DNA of 64,000 nucleotides from Prionace glauca (lineage: Eukaryota; Chordata; Chondrichthyes; Carcharhiniformes; Carcharhinidae): the NCBI GenBank assembly GCA_037974335.1, contig CM075760.1:15990059-16054058 (forward strand), written 5' to 3'. This document shows, piece by piece, positions 53,225 to 64,000 of the stretch. Numbering within the stretch: the first letter of the stretch is position 1; every line of letters starts with the position of its first letter. The notes under the pieces were generated by a model. The model was not told the origin of the DNA. It did not search any database and saw only the letters and a list, made by a program, of their open reading frames with translations. The position numbers and the translations under genes are program-made.

Positions 53225-54180
53225 ACTGGGAATTGGTGGATGTGCTGTACTTGGAGCTCCAGATGTTTTTTTAAATAAAATTAAAGCCTATTATTTCGGG
53301 GATAGCTCATTAGCAAAAGTAGAGGATTGGCTATCAATCAGGAAAGAGAGTTGTTGTCAATTCGTCTATTCGTGTTTCTCAAGGTGTAACGAGTCTTGTG
53401 CCACAGGGACCATTGCTGGGGTCCAAATATGTTAGAAATCGCATGTGACCAGAACGCATTGATGGGCTAAGTGAGTGGGCTAAGATCTGTTAAGTTGGGT
53501 ATAATGCGGGAAGTAATGACATTGTCCATTCTGGCAGGCGGAATAAAAGAAGAAAAATACATATTATTCAAATGTTACGAGAATGTAGAGCTCTGAGGTG
53601 CAGAGCAATTTTAATTTCAAAGTCCATGAATCACAAAAGGCTGCTATGCAGCTATGGTAACTAATTCGCAAATGTAATAAATGTCTTCGTGAACAGCGAG
53701 TGGAATTCAATCCAAGAGTAGGATTGATATGTTCCAGATAGTATGGGCAGTTAGTGAGACCTCATCTGGAGCATTGTGCACAGTATTAGACTCCCTATAT
53801 GAAGAGTTATGTTAATATATAATTAATAGTTCAGGGAAGATTTAGTGGACTAATACCGAAATTGGTTGGGCTGTCTTTTGAGGAAACTTTGGAGAGGCGA
53901 CCCTTGCTTTCACTGGATTTTGGAATAGTAAGACTTGGCTTGTTTAAAACTTTTAATAGCCCGAGCGATTTGAGAAGACTGATGTGGAGGAAATTCCTGA
54001 CTCAGTGGGAGACTGTTGAGAGTTGAGAGTTACTATGCGAAAAAAATGGGTTGCTGTTTAACGCACAGATGAGGATATTGTTTTTCATTCTCTCAGGGGG
54101 CCGCAATTATTTGGAACGCCTCTTGAAAATACAGTGGAAGGTTCACGGAGGAATCCCAGCCTCAACACAACAAGTGGAAT
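53225..54180 (+). mobile_element. LINE family C-like old copy in CH2-CH3 intron
   Basis: RT-like pieces in several frames: AGAGGATTGGCTATCAATCA (VEDWLSI), GTGCCACAGGGACCATTGCT, GTGAGACCTCATCTGGAGCA (VRPHLEH) and CAGGGAAGATTTAGTGGACT. The order is right for a CR1-type RT end in plus orientation, antisense to IgM. Heavily degraded. Confidence 0.65.
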
Positions 54181-55594
54181 GCACTGTTAGAAAATAACAC
54201 TAGTTTTAAGGGATTTGTATCTGTATTGTAAAGATTAGGAATAAGTTGTTCAGAAATAAGTTCGTTAATTTCACGTTTCTGCGTAAGGAAACATAAAGCG
54301 AGAATTAGATGTATGCTAGATAGAGTTGTTCCTATGTGTGCGGGTTTTGGTTTCTATTCAAACTCTGATTCTATTGTGCTTATAAAAGTTATAGCGTGAA
54401 AAGCTGAGGGAATTATAAAGTCGTTGCTTGGTAACCACTTTTTAGATTGAATGGGGTCTCTTTTGTTATTAATTTAACTGGAAACCAAATAAATTGGAGA
54501 TAGGTCACTGGGGAGGGAACAATGATCCGCTCTGCGGGAAAAAAAATAAAGCCGGACGGGGTAAGAGGGCTGCAAAAGGCAGACTTCCCAGAGAACCAGA
54601 TAAAGTGAACAGACAACAGGTGAATTAGAACAGAGGGAAGTTCATACAAAGACTGAGGTTAAAGGAACAGAGACAAAGGTCCTGTTCACAAGAATTCAAG
54701 CTTAAAAACAGTAACTTATTCTGAGTTGAAGAGACAGCCGCGGTCACAAGACTTAAGATAGGAAGGCAGACTATGGAAGTAAATCAAAAGTTTGATGCCA
54801 TTTTGATGGAAAATGGAAAATGTTTGTACAAGTAACTGTGAAGAGTTCTTGCAATTGTAAAGACAAAAAAGAATCCTGAAGACAGATGCAAAACCTGGAT
54901 GCAGAATTCATTAATATGTTTTTCTGGAAGAGTAGTTAAGAATAACTGGAATGCCTTTGCAACGCAAACTGCTGGTGGGGACCAATTTTGTGAAAGGCGA
55001 TTTGGAGGCATCTTTAGAAAAGGAGTTTGAAATCCTTGCTTTGATAATTACAGGGGGTTTTGAGGCGACATTCACAGAATGTCACTTGTGTTCAGAGTGG
55101 ATTACCCATTAATCTTTTATACTCAAGGGAATGCTAGCTTCATCTGTGAACTTATCATTGGTGGCGCTTAAACTGAACACAGAAGCGGAATGACGTCTGA
55201 AATTGCAAGTGGAATCGTGATCAATTTTAATAAATATTTGCAGATATCTAATATCATCCAGTGAATTTAGGGTAAACCTGAAACGCACGATTCTCAGTCA
55301 TCATGCAGCAATTGAACAAAAGATCGTCTCATTCTGTGAGTTAATGGAATCCAGAACACTGAAGAATCCATTCAGAAAAAAATCTGTTGTTACTTCCCTT
55401 CTGGATGTTTGAAAAGTGAGCTGAGAGCAGCAATGCCATATTGGACGTAGTGGTATTGGACGTATTGGACTGTATCCTGTCAATTGCCAACTTTGACACC
55501 AGGCATTATGCTGAAATCTGATTTGTTGTTATCACATAAAAAAATCCCAGGGCAATGGGACGAAAACCAGGCTATGTGTTTCAGTTATTAAAGT
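54181..55594. other. CH2-CH3 intron, remaining part
   Basis: No exon, RNA or clear repeat recognised over about 1.4 kb. Confidence 0.4.
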
Positions 55595-55690
55595 GAAAAG
55601 CTGCAGATGCGGGAATCCAGAAAATACCTAAAGTACGCTGGAAAACATCGACAGACCTGGTTGTTTCTTCGTCAACATGTGTTCCTCAAC
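55595..55690 (+). repeat. Dispersed repeat R2 fragment
   Basis: GCTGCAGATGCGGGAATCC and TACGCTGGAAAACATCGACA resemble the left half of R2 at 25685. Diverged. Confidence 0.5.
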
Positions 55691-55964
55691 ACGTGTTCCT
55701 GACAGTTTTCTGTAGGACATAGATGTTCTATTGTCCACGCTGCAATGAGCGCGAGTATTGTGGGACAATCTGATGTTTGTAAAGACGCTGTAAGAAAGGA
55801 ATGTACTGTATTTCCTTTTACATTGGAAGGGAAAAGAACCCGCACGATTGTAAAGGAAATGAATTAATGGTGGGATTTTTATTTTCGTTATTCCAATAAG
55901 AATCTTGCATGTGACTGAGATTGATGCCCCTATCAACCCAAATTTCAAGCGTTGTGTTTCTTAC

Positions 55965-56276
55965 CTTGAGAACTGCTGATGTTACGATTTTGAGTGAGCC
56001 CTTGATGAGAGACCTGGCAGGTAAAGATCGCTTTGCTGAACCATTCCCCAGCGGGGACTGTGAGCCGGCTGCTCGCCGAGAAGTTTCCGTTCACATTAAA
56101 GGCAGGGGAGGTTACGATTCCTGAATCTATGGCTTGTCCATTTCTCAGCCACTTCACCGTCATTGACTTTGGACAAAAATCAATGATGGAACAGACGATG
56201 GTTGCAAGTCTGCTGCTTGTGATCTCTTCACTGGAACTCAACGTGAGGACTACAGTTGGATAATGGATCACACGAT
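55965..56276 (-). CDS. IGHM: IgM, CH2 exon
   Basis: 312 bases, phase 1 on both sides; acceptor TTTTCTTGAAG (weak polypyrimidine tract), donor GTAAGA. It reads [39 protein letters not shown] (first Cys plus an extra Cys in DFCPKS), [31 protein letters not shown] (second Cys) and [17 protein letters not shown]. The domain matches Cmu2 (human TGFSPRQIQVSWLREGKQV at the Trp strand). The extra Cys replaces the Ser of FSP and would lie on the domain surface; an extra disulfide is possible. Open throughout. Confidence 0.9.
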
Positions 56277-56924
56277 CTTCAAGAAAATGCATGTCATTGG
56301 CATTTAATCTTTTTTCAGACCAAGCAATTTACAATCATAAGATAAAGGCCAAACAAAAAACTGTAGGCTGGTTGTAAAAACGACTATAAAACAGGTCACT
56401 CGGTCCATAATTTCATGCCCCATACAAAATTCTTCTCACCCTATTTTATCTGGCAGTATCAAAATAACTTCCTTTACATTTTCCCTCATGTTTAACTCCC
56501 TCTTCAGAGTAACTCCATCGACGTATTCCTCCACAATCAGATCAGCCATTGTCAAGTGGTGGGGGAAGCCCGAGGAGCTGAATGACCTACACCTGTTCTC
56601 AACCACTTGTTCTGCATTTCTAACGGCCCAACTGCTACAAGTGTTACTTGATGGGTTACATTTTTGGTGAATAATTTTCTGAATTGCTAACCTGGAGTTT
56701 AAAATCATTCTGTTCTCTCCATTAGCTCTAGTTTTAGTAAGCTGGTTCTTCTACTTCATATTTCAGAAGACCTTTGTTTAATCACACCTCAGAATTCTCT
56801 TCTGCAGAGAAAAGACCAACAGCTTATTCACCCCTTACTGCTAGTATGCATTATCAATTCTGGCCCCCTTGTTAATAGACAAGCATCTTCTCCATGGCTC
56901 CTGTATCAACTTCCCAATGTGGAA
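56277..56924. other. CH1-CH2 intron, CH2-proximal part
   Basis: No feature recognised. Confidence 0.4.
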
Positions 56925-57250
56925 ACCATAACTGTACATAGAATTCACGGTGTGATATGAAAGGACGAACTGTACACAGTGCGCTGTGTGTGACCTGGAG
57001 ACCGTAACTGTACACAGTGCACTGTGTGATCTGCAGACCTGAACTGTACACAAATCATTGGGTGCAATCTGCAGTCCAGAACTTTACACAACGCACTGAG
57101 TGTGATCTGCAGTTCAAGCTTGTACACAACGCACTGAGGGTGATCTGCAGACCAGACGTGTGCGCATGCACACATGCATGTGTGTGTTGAGGACACCTGG
57201 ATAGTACGTGGTACAGAGTGTGATAAGGAGACCAGAACTGCACTGAATGT
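56925..57250. repeat. Degenerate ~40-bp minisatellite in CH1-CH2 intron
   Basis: About 7 units of ACTGTACACAGTGCACTGTG followed by TGATCTGCAGACC, diverged, with a CATGCACACATGCATGTG purine/pyrimidine-alternating stretch near 57165-57185. Confidence 0.75.
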
Positions 57251-57419
57251 CATAAGCAAAGTGTAATTATCCAGAGTTAGTCAAGTATAAGTACTCGGAT
57301 TTCACACAATACTGACCTTCAATTCATAATCACCTGCTCCACAATTAGTGCCTGTCCGCTTACAATTCACCCCCATAACATCAGCAACACCTAACCCACT
57401 GCATGTGTCCCACACTAAC

Positions 57420-57719
57420 CAGGCATTTCGTTTTTCCAGGCCGACTCACTGCGTCGCACCTCGCAGTAAATTTTGCTGTTTCCTATATCAGACTCTTTTA
57501 TGGTTAACTGGCTGCTCAGCGTGTAGGATCCCTTGTTGTTCAACAGTGATGGGTAAGTCCTCAATCCAGTGGTGATCACCACATGATTTTTCTTCCAGAC
57601 AAAGCTGGTGATTTCTGGGAAATAATCCATTGCTAAACAGCCATAGATCATGGTACCAGCTGCGTTTGTTTGTTCACTGGAGGAGAACAATCCATAGAGG
57701 GAGGGCGGAGACGGTGAGG
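57420..57719 (-). CDS. IGHM: IgM, CH1 exon
   Basis: 300 bases; acceptor TTTTTTTTTGCAG, donor GTTAGT; entered in phase 1 from a J segment. It reads [39 protein letters not shown] (first Cys), [19 protein letters not shown] (Trp), [20 protein letters not shown] (second Cys) and [31 protein letters not shown] matches Cmu1 (human GCLAQDFLPDSITFSW). Human Cmu1 has a Cys in LVSCENS for bonding the light chain; here the corresponding place reads LFSSSEQ. The J, D and V segments are not visible upstream to 64000. This is the first exon of the only complete constant gene in the window. Confidence 0.9.
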
Positions 57720-57721
57720 CT

Positions 57722-58859
57722 GCAAAAAAAAACAGTTGCGCAAGTTAGATACTATTATCCCTGTTTGTTTGGCTGGAGGTTAAAAAAAAACAAGGAAAGA
57801 AGACATTATCGGAGTAGTGTATCCGCAACCAAACAGTCGCCACACCATAGGAAACTGTATAACTTGAAAACAGTAAGTGCAAGTAAAAAGAATAGAGCAA
57901 TAATTATGGATGAATTTAATTTCATGTTGATTGGGCTCATCATGTTGGAAATGATGGCTAGGAGAACGAACTCAGAGAGTGCTTTATGGATAGTTTCCGA
58001 GAGCAACATGTCATGCAACCAACCAGGGGGAAAAAAACATCTACTTTCGATCTTGGCCCTTGGAAGGGGTAAAATGAGGCAAGTTTAATAAATAACCTCA
58101 GACTAAAAGATTCCCTGGGAAGTAGTGATCAATTCGTGATCGAATTTAATATTCCGTTTAACGTGAAAAAATTGGGTTCGAATCAATTGTGTTTAAGTTC
58201 AGTAAAGGTCCTGAGAATGAAATGGGGATAGAATTAGCTAAACAGAACTGGCTGAATAAATTAGCCCGAGATATAAGAAGCAAGTAGTGCAGGCATTTGA
58301 GAAAGCAATTAATGACTCTCAGCGAAAAAATAACATCCTGGTAAGGAGGAAACATTTTCAGAAAGAGAAAAGCCAACATTAGTTAACCAAAGGGAATATT
58401 AAGTGGCAAGAAAAAAACATATAAGGAGGCAAAAGTCAGTGATGGCACCGAAGACTGGATTAGTTGAGAAGGCATGAAAGGGGGACTAAGAAAGTAACGT
58501 GAGAGAAATTAAACTATGAGGCCAAACCAGCGATGGATATAAAGACAGGGACTTCTTAAAATAAATAAAAAAAGGAAGAGAGAGGTCAAAGTGAGCATAG
58601 GCCCGTCAGAAAAGGAATCCTGGAATATGGTTATGCGGAACCAGGAAACGGCAGAAGAGTTGAAAAGATATTTTGCAATAATGTTTATGGTGCGAGACAT
58701 TTTGAAAATTCCATTAATACTAAACACACGGAGTGGAAATAAATCCCATCAGAATCACGAGCTAAGTAATATTAGAAACACTAATGAGACTAAAGACATA
58801 AATGTCCCCAGACCTTCAGGGCTTGCATCCTAGGATCCCAAACTATGCACCTTCAGAAA
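57722..58859. other. J-CH1 intron (presumed), proximal part
   Basis: No J, D or V segment and no RSS was found on either strand here. There are A-rich runs at 57724 and 57785, but no recognised repeat. Confidence 0.45.
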
Positions 58860-59060
58860 TGGCGAATATGTTGGTTGTAATTCATTCGTGGGCCTTGGGC
58901 ATCATTGTCCATCCCTAGTTGCCGTTGAAAGGCAACTGAGAGTCAACCACATTGCTGTGACTCTGGAGTCACATGTAGGCCAGACACCGTAAGGATGACA
59001 GATTTCCTTCCTTGAAGGACATTAGTAACCCAGATTTTGTTTTCGAACATGGAAATCGTT
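58860..59060 (+). repeat. Dispersed repeat R1, plus copy
   Basis: TTGTCCATCCCTAGTTGCC, CTGGAGTCACATGTAGGCC and GATTTCCTTCCTTGAAGGAC. Its reverse counterpart is at 2770-2935. Confidence 0.7.
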
Positions 59061-59164
59061 TCAAATCATCAGTAGTTCCTTAATTTCTGAATATTAAATA
59101 TTTAGTATTTTCCATTAAATTCAAATTCCGCCATCTACCATGGCGGGTTCGCAGAACATTACAG

Positions 59165-60687
59165 AACATTGGTGATTATTTTCCAGACGTCGCTGGATTC
59201 CGGGGAAGTGCCGGAAGATTTGAAAACGGCTAATGTTACGCCGTTGTTTAAGAAGGGTGCCAGGCAAAAGGCTGGGAATTATAGGCCGGTTAGTTTAACG
59301 TCTGTTGTGGGTAAAATGTTAGAATCCGTGATCAAGGAGAAAATAGCGAGGCATCTTGAGGGGAATTGCTTGATAGGGCGGACGCAACACGGTTTCGTTA
59401 AGGGGAAGTCGTGTCTGATGAATTTACTGGAGTTCTATGAGGATGTGTCTAGGGCGGTGGATAGAGGAGAGCCGGTGGAGGTGGTGTTCCTTGATTTTCA
59501 GAATGCGTTTGAAAAGGTCCCTCACAAGAGGTTATTGCAGAAGGTCAGGGGACATGGAGTTGGGGGTAGGATGTTAGCGTGGATAGAGGATTGGTTGTCA
59601 AATAGGAGGCAGAGAGTGGGGGTCAATGGATGCTATTCGGATTGGCGTTTGGTGACTAGTGGAGTGCCCCATGGGTCCGTGCTGGGGTCTCAGCTGTTCA
59701 CCATTTACATAGATGATCTGGAGGAGGGAACCGAGTGTATGGTGTCGCAATTTGCTGATGACACCAAGATTGGCGGAACGGCAAATTGTCCGGAGGGTGT
59801 GGAGAGTCTACAGAAGGATCTAGATAGGCTGGGCGAATGGGCCAGGAACTGGCAAATGGAATTTAATGTTGGCAAATGTGAGGTTGTCCACTTTGGTAGG
59901 AATAATGGTAGGGAGGACTATTACTCACATGGCGAAAAACTGCAGCAGGCGACGGTGCAGAGGGACCTCGGGGTCCTTGAGCATGAGTCGCAAAAACCCA
60001 GCTTGCAGGTGCAGCAGGTGGTCAGGAAGGCGAATGGGATGCTGGCCTTCATAGCGAGGGGGATTGAATATAAAAGTAGGGAGGTCTTGCTGCAGCTGTA
60101 TTGGTGAGGCCGCAGCAGGAGTACTGTGTGCAGTTTTGGTCGCCACACTTACGCACGGATATTTTGGCCTTGGAGGAAGTGCAGAGGAGGTTTATTAGGC
60201 TGATATCGGAGTTGAGGGGATTGAGCTATGAGGAGAGGCTGAATTAACTAGGCTTGTACTCGTTGGAGTTTAGAAGAATGAGGGGAGATCTCATTGAGAC
60301 GTATAAGATGATGAATGGGATGGATAGTATAGAGGTGGAGAGACTCTTCCTGCTCAGAAAGGACAGTAGGACTAGGGGGCACAACCTCAAGATAAAGGAG
60401 GGGCGGTTTAGAACAGAGTTGAGGAGGAACTTCTTCACTCAAAGGGTGGTGAATCTCTGGAATTCTCTGCCCGTTGAAGTGGTGGAGGCTGCCTCGCTAA
60501 ATATATTTCAGACGCGGGTTGATGGGTTTTTGATAAGAGAGGGGATTAAGGGTTATGGGGAGAGGGCGGGAAAGTGGAACTGAGCCACGACAGATCAGCC
60601 ATGATCTTATTGAATGGCGGGGCAGGCTCGAAGGGCTAGATGGCCTACTCCTGCTCCTATTTCTTTTGTTCTTATGTTCTTATGTTA
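59165..60687 (+). mobile_element. CR1-type LINE, family A, copy A8 (longest family A copy)
   Basis: An open frame at 59169-60107 covers the RT from SLDSGEVPEDLKTANVTPLF and NYRPVSLTSVVGKMLESV through VFLDFQNAFEKVPH, SGVPHGSVLGS and QFADDTK. An 8-base deletion near 60103 shifts the frame, which resumes at 60254-60583. The TTCTTATG tail ends at 60687. It lies in the presumed J-CH1 intron, antisense to IgM. Confidence 0.92.
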
Positions 60688-61321
60688 ACTGTGTTTCTGA
60701 GATAATAGTCTAGCGATAATATCAGGAGGCCATCGCCTTCTTTCACTGTGAGAGAGAGAAACAAATTTTTTAAAGCGTGCTTTTTGGAGCGTAGTATGGG
60801 AATACTAATGTGACAATCATCTGGTGGGGGCTGGTGAGAAGGTTTGGGCCGGGGGGAAGGAGGGGGGTTGAAATCCTGAAGAGAATTCCCCCAACATTCC
60901 CTTGCGTATCATTGTCATCTCCTGTGCTGAAGAAGGACTTTGTGTGTGAATGAGAACAATGAGTACAATGTACCTTGTAATCCGTGCTAATCTTGAAATC
61001 TGGATGTATTTGTTAAAATAGGATGCGAATAAAGGTGTATTGTATCATAATCCAACTTTCACAAGTTTTTTTTTTAAATAGGTAAAACAGATTGGTTGTC
61101 CTTTGACTCTGTCCCTCCACGTTTTATTTCTTTTTTTAAAAGTAACGCTTATATTACGAGTTTTTTTTCCGCCAGAATCTTTTCTGGGATTTTCCCATCG
61201 ATTTATAACATCAATTGGGATTGTAACAAATCAGACCTAAATTTAAACATTTGGCGAATTTGTGATCAGCAACACTGCCGCTTTTAATGGTATTATTTTA
61301 TATGTTCCTCCTGCAATTTTC
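60688..61321. other. Unassigned AT-rich sequence with a G-rich stretch
   Basis: A GGGGGGAAGGAGGGGGGTTG run lies near 60853. No J or V segment recognised. Confidence 0.4.
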
Positions 61322-61430
61322 ACAGTCGCAGAATCATACAATCGAGCCTACAGTGCAGAACGAGGCCATTGGGTCCATAGAGTCTGCACCGACTCTCTGG
61401 CAAAGCTTACAGCAACATCCTATTCCTAAA
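61322..61430 (-). mobile_element. SINE tail fragment (HE1-like)
   Basis: CAGAATCATACAATCGAGCC, TACAGTGCAGAACGAGGCC and AGTCTGCACCGACTC, as at the 3' end of HE1 in reverse. Confidence 0.55.
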
Positions 61431-61516
61431 AACTCTAATTAATTACTGAATTGTGTGATTTATTAAAAGGAGGTACACATGAACATTATACAGCTGAATG
61501 GGAATAATTCACTCTA

Positions 61517-62680
61517 ATATTGCAGAAGGTCAGGGGACATGGAGTTGGGGGTAGGGTGTTACCGTGGATAGAGGATTGGTTGTCAAATAGGAGGCAGAGA
61601 GTGGGGGTCAACGGGTGCTATTCGGATTGGCGGATGGTGATTAGTGGAGTGCCCCATGGGTCGGTGCTGGGGCCTCAGCTTTTTACCATTTATATAGATG
61701 ATCTGGAGGAGGGAACCGAGTGTAGGGTGTCGAAATTTGCGGATGACACCAAGATTGGGGGAAAGGCATATTGTGAGGAGGGTGTGGAGAGTCTGCAGAA
61801 GGATCTAGATAGGCTGGGCGAATGGGCCAGGAGATGGCAAATGGAATTTAATGTTGGCAAGTGTGAGGTGGTCCACTTTGGAAGGAAGAATGGTAGGAAG
61901 GACTATTACTTACGTGGCGAAAAACTGCAGCAGGCGACGGTGCAGAGGGACCTCGGGGTCCTTGTGCATGAGTCGCAAAAACCCAGCTTGCAGGTGCAGC
62001 AGGTGGTCAGGAAGGCGAATGGGATGCTGGCCTTCATAGCGAGGGGGATTGAATATAAAGTAGGGAGGTCTTTCTGCAGCTGTATAGGGCATTGGTGAGG
62101 CCGCAGCTGGAGTACTGTGTGCAGTTTTCGGCGCCGCACCTGCGCAAAGATATTTTGGCCTTGGAGGGAGTGCAGAGGAGGTTTACTAGGCTGATACCGG
62201 AGTTGAGGGGATTGAGCTATGAGGAGAGGCTGAATGAACTAGGCCTGTACTCGTTGGAGTTTAGAAGAATGAGGGGAGATCTCATTGAGACGTATAAGAT
62301 GATGAATGGGATGGATAGGATAGAGGTGGAGAGACTCTTCCCACTCAAAAAAGACAGTAGGACTAGGGGGCACAGTCTCAAGATAAAGTGGGGGGGGCGT
62401 TTTAGAACGGAGTTGAGGAGGAACTTCTTCACTCAAAGGGTGGTGAATTTCTGGAATTCTCTACCCGTTGAAGTGGTGGAGGCTGCCTCGCTAAATATTT
62501 TCAAGAAGCGGGTTGATGGGTTTTTGATAAGAGAGGGGATTAAGGGTTATGGGGAGAGGGCCGGAATGTGGAACTGAGCCACGACAGATCAGCCATGATG
62601 TTATTGAATGGCGGGGCAGGCTCGAAGGGCCAGATGGCCTACTCCTGCTCCTATTTCTTATGTTCTTATGTTCTTATTAT
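61517..62680 (+). mobile_element. CR1-type LINE, family A, copy A9 (5'-truncated)
   Basis: Starts at TATTGCAGAAGGTCAGGGGA (LLQKVRGHG). It has SGVPHGSVLGP and KFADDTKIGG, and continues to the TTCTTATG tail. A single-base deletion near 62058 shifts the frame; the second part is open at 62092-62577. Closely related to A3 and A8. Confidence 0.92.
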
Positions 62681-62999
62681 CTGCTGCACTGAGAACTCAG
62701 GAGAAAATGGAGTTGAAATCTTGTTGTTCAATTTCATCTTTAAAAATAACTAATTATTAAGGTTAATTTTAGTTTGATTTTACATATAATTCTATCCTAT
62801 GTCTGGCATAGCTTTGGGAGACAAGATATTGTTGTTACGTTCAAAACTATTTTTAGACTTTAATGATTAAGTTTGTCTTCCAGAATTCCAAATATTTCTT
62901 TGAAGATCTTATGCTGACTTCATTTCCTACATTTGAAAATATCATGCGAAAAGCAACGACACTCAGTTCTTAGATTTAAATGAAACTAAATACATCATT
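62681..62999. other. Unassigned AT-rich sequence
   Basis: No feature recognised. Confidence 0.4.
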
Positions 63000-63770
63000 T
63001 AATTACTATGAAATTGGGTACAAATTGAGAGGAGATGGATATTCAGTAACGATTCGGTTTCCTCGTACATCAGTCACTGAAAGTAATGCGCTGTTACAGC
63101 AGGCAGTAAAGAAGGGAGATGATCTCTTGGCTTTCATAGACAGAGGATTTGAGTGAATAAATGGGAAAGTTTTATTGCAATTGCACAGGAACTTGGTTAG
63201 GCCACACCTCGAGCATTGTGTTCAGTTTTGTTGTCCCTATCTGAGGAAGGATGTCCTTGCACAGCAAAGGTTTACCAGGCTGATTCCTGGGATGGCATGT
63301 CTGTCACATGAAGAATATGAAGGGAGACCAAATCAGTTAGGATTATATTCACTGGAGTTTAGATGAGTGAGAGGGAATCTCATAGAAACTTATAAAATCC
63401 GAGAAGAGTTAGATGGAAGATTCAGAAAGACTGTTGCTGTTGGTGTACGAGTCCAGATCCAGGGGTCATTGTTTGAGGTGAGGAATTTTTTTTCCTCACG
63501 CTGAAAGTGATTTTTATTCTTGTGATAGTGAATTTTGTGAAATTCACTATCACAAACAATAGTTGATGTTAAAACATTGTCTGATTTCAAGAGGAAATTA
63601 AAGAAAGCATTGGGGCAAAACCAGTGAGGAGACATGAGGAAAGTGGGGATCAGGATATTGAATTTGATGGTCAGGCACGGCCATAATGGATGGTGGTGCA
63701 GGACCGAATGGCCGAATGGTCAACTCCTTCTTCTAATATCTACATTTTTACCTTTCTATGTTTATTATTA
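63000..63770 (+). mobile_element. LINE family C copy
   Basis: AATTGAGAGGAGATGGATAT, AGCAGGCAGTAAAGAAGG, LHRNLVRPHLEHCVQFCCPY, RFTRLIPGMACLSHEE and LGLYSLEFR, ending with GAATGGCCGAATGG and CCTTTCTATG. Several stops and frameshifts. It contains a perfect hairpin at 63520-63555. Confidence 0.78.
63520..63555. repeat. Perfect 16-bp hairpin inside LINE C
   Basis: TTGTGATAGTGAATTT (63520-63535), 4-base loop TGTG, then the exact complement AAATTCACTATCACAA (63540-63555). Confidence 0.9.
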
Positions 63771-64000
63771 TCTTGGAATGAAAAATAAATGACATCGAAG
63801 GAATTACATTGGTGCAGCTGCCACAAAGCATTGAAGAATATGAAATATTCACCAATGGAAATTTATAACTTATACTTATGATCTGAGAAGCTGAAAACTT
63901 GAATTCAGCTCCCGTGATCAGGATACGTCAATTAATTCAAAACCACTCAACCAGTAAAAAACAGTGGAATCAGCACGTTTTATTAAAATTATTTTAGAAA
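63771..64000. other. Unassigned right edge
   Basis: No V, D or J segment or other feature recognised. Confidence 0.4.

Overview
The window looks like the genome of a cartilaginous fish, most likely a shark. Three things point there: IgM heavy-chain constant exons arranged as separate short clusters, a tRNA-derived SINE of the elasmobranch HE1 type, and very many CR1-clade LINE copies with (TTCTTATG)n or (TTCTTTG)n tails. Host coding sequence is a small part of the 64 kb. Most of the rest is LINE and SINE copies, minisatellites and low-complexity DNA.

The main host content is antigen-receptor genes. From 57.7 kb down to 48.2 kb the minus strand carries an open IgM heavy-chain constant gene: CH1, CH2, CH3, CH4 with a secretory tail, then TM1 and TM2. 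All splice phases agree. Its V, D and J segments are not visible and should lie beyond the right edge. A second, partial IgM 3' module lies on the minus strand at 18.4-14.6 kb. It has only CH4 (frameshifted) plus TM1 and TM2, so it is a truncated pseudogene cluster. Between the two modules, at 24.3-29.9 kb, are four T-cell-receptor-like V segments with recombination signals of 22-23 bp spacer. V24.4 (plus strand) is broken by a stop, V26.4 and V29.4 (minus) look intact with split leaders, and V28.2 is a 3' relic. Ig constant genes and TCR-type V genes are therefore interspersed within about 45 kb.

Other host genes are a two-exon class A GPCR resembling the GPR139 group (37.4-39.0 kb, minus) and four degenerate tRNA genes: Thr-like with a changed anticodon, Glu, Phe and Val, at 35.4-43.8 kb.

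Layout: 0-11.7 kb is nested LINEs (one case three levels deep), an HE1 SINE, a Gypsy-type fossil and an 18-bp GC-rich minisatellite. 11.7-13.6 kb has a pair of old LTR-like repeats. 14-18.4 kb is the truncated IgM module, whose intron is GT-rich. 18.4-24 kb holds minisatellite and LINE DNA. 24-30 kb has the V segments. 30-35 kb has LINE pieces and three abutting arrays (C/T 20-mer, pyrimidine tract, 30-bp minisatellite). 35-44 kb has the tRNAs and GPCR. 44-47.2 kb is LINE B3 and a Gypsy-type fossil. 47.2-57.7 kb is the IgM gene. 57.8-64 kb is LINE-rich 5' flank.

LINE labels A to H below are my own groupings by sequence, not database names. Repeat boundaries are by eye and may be off by tens of bases.
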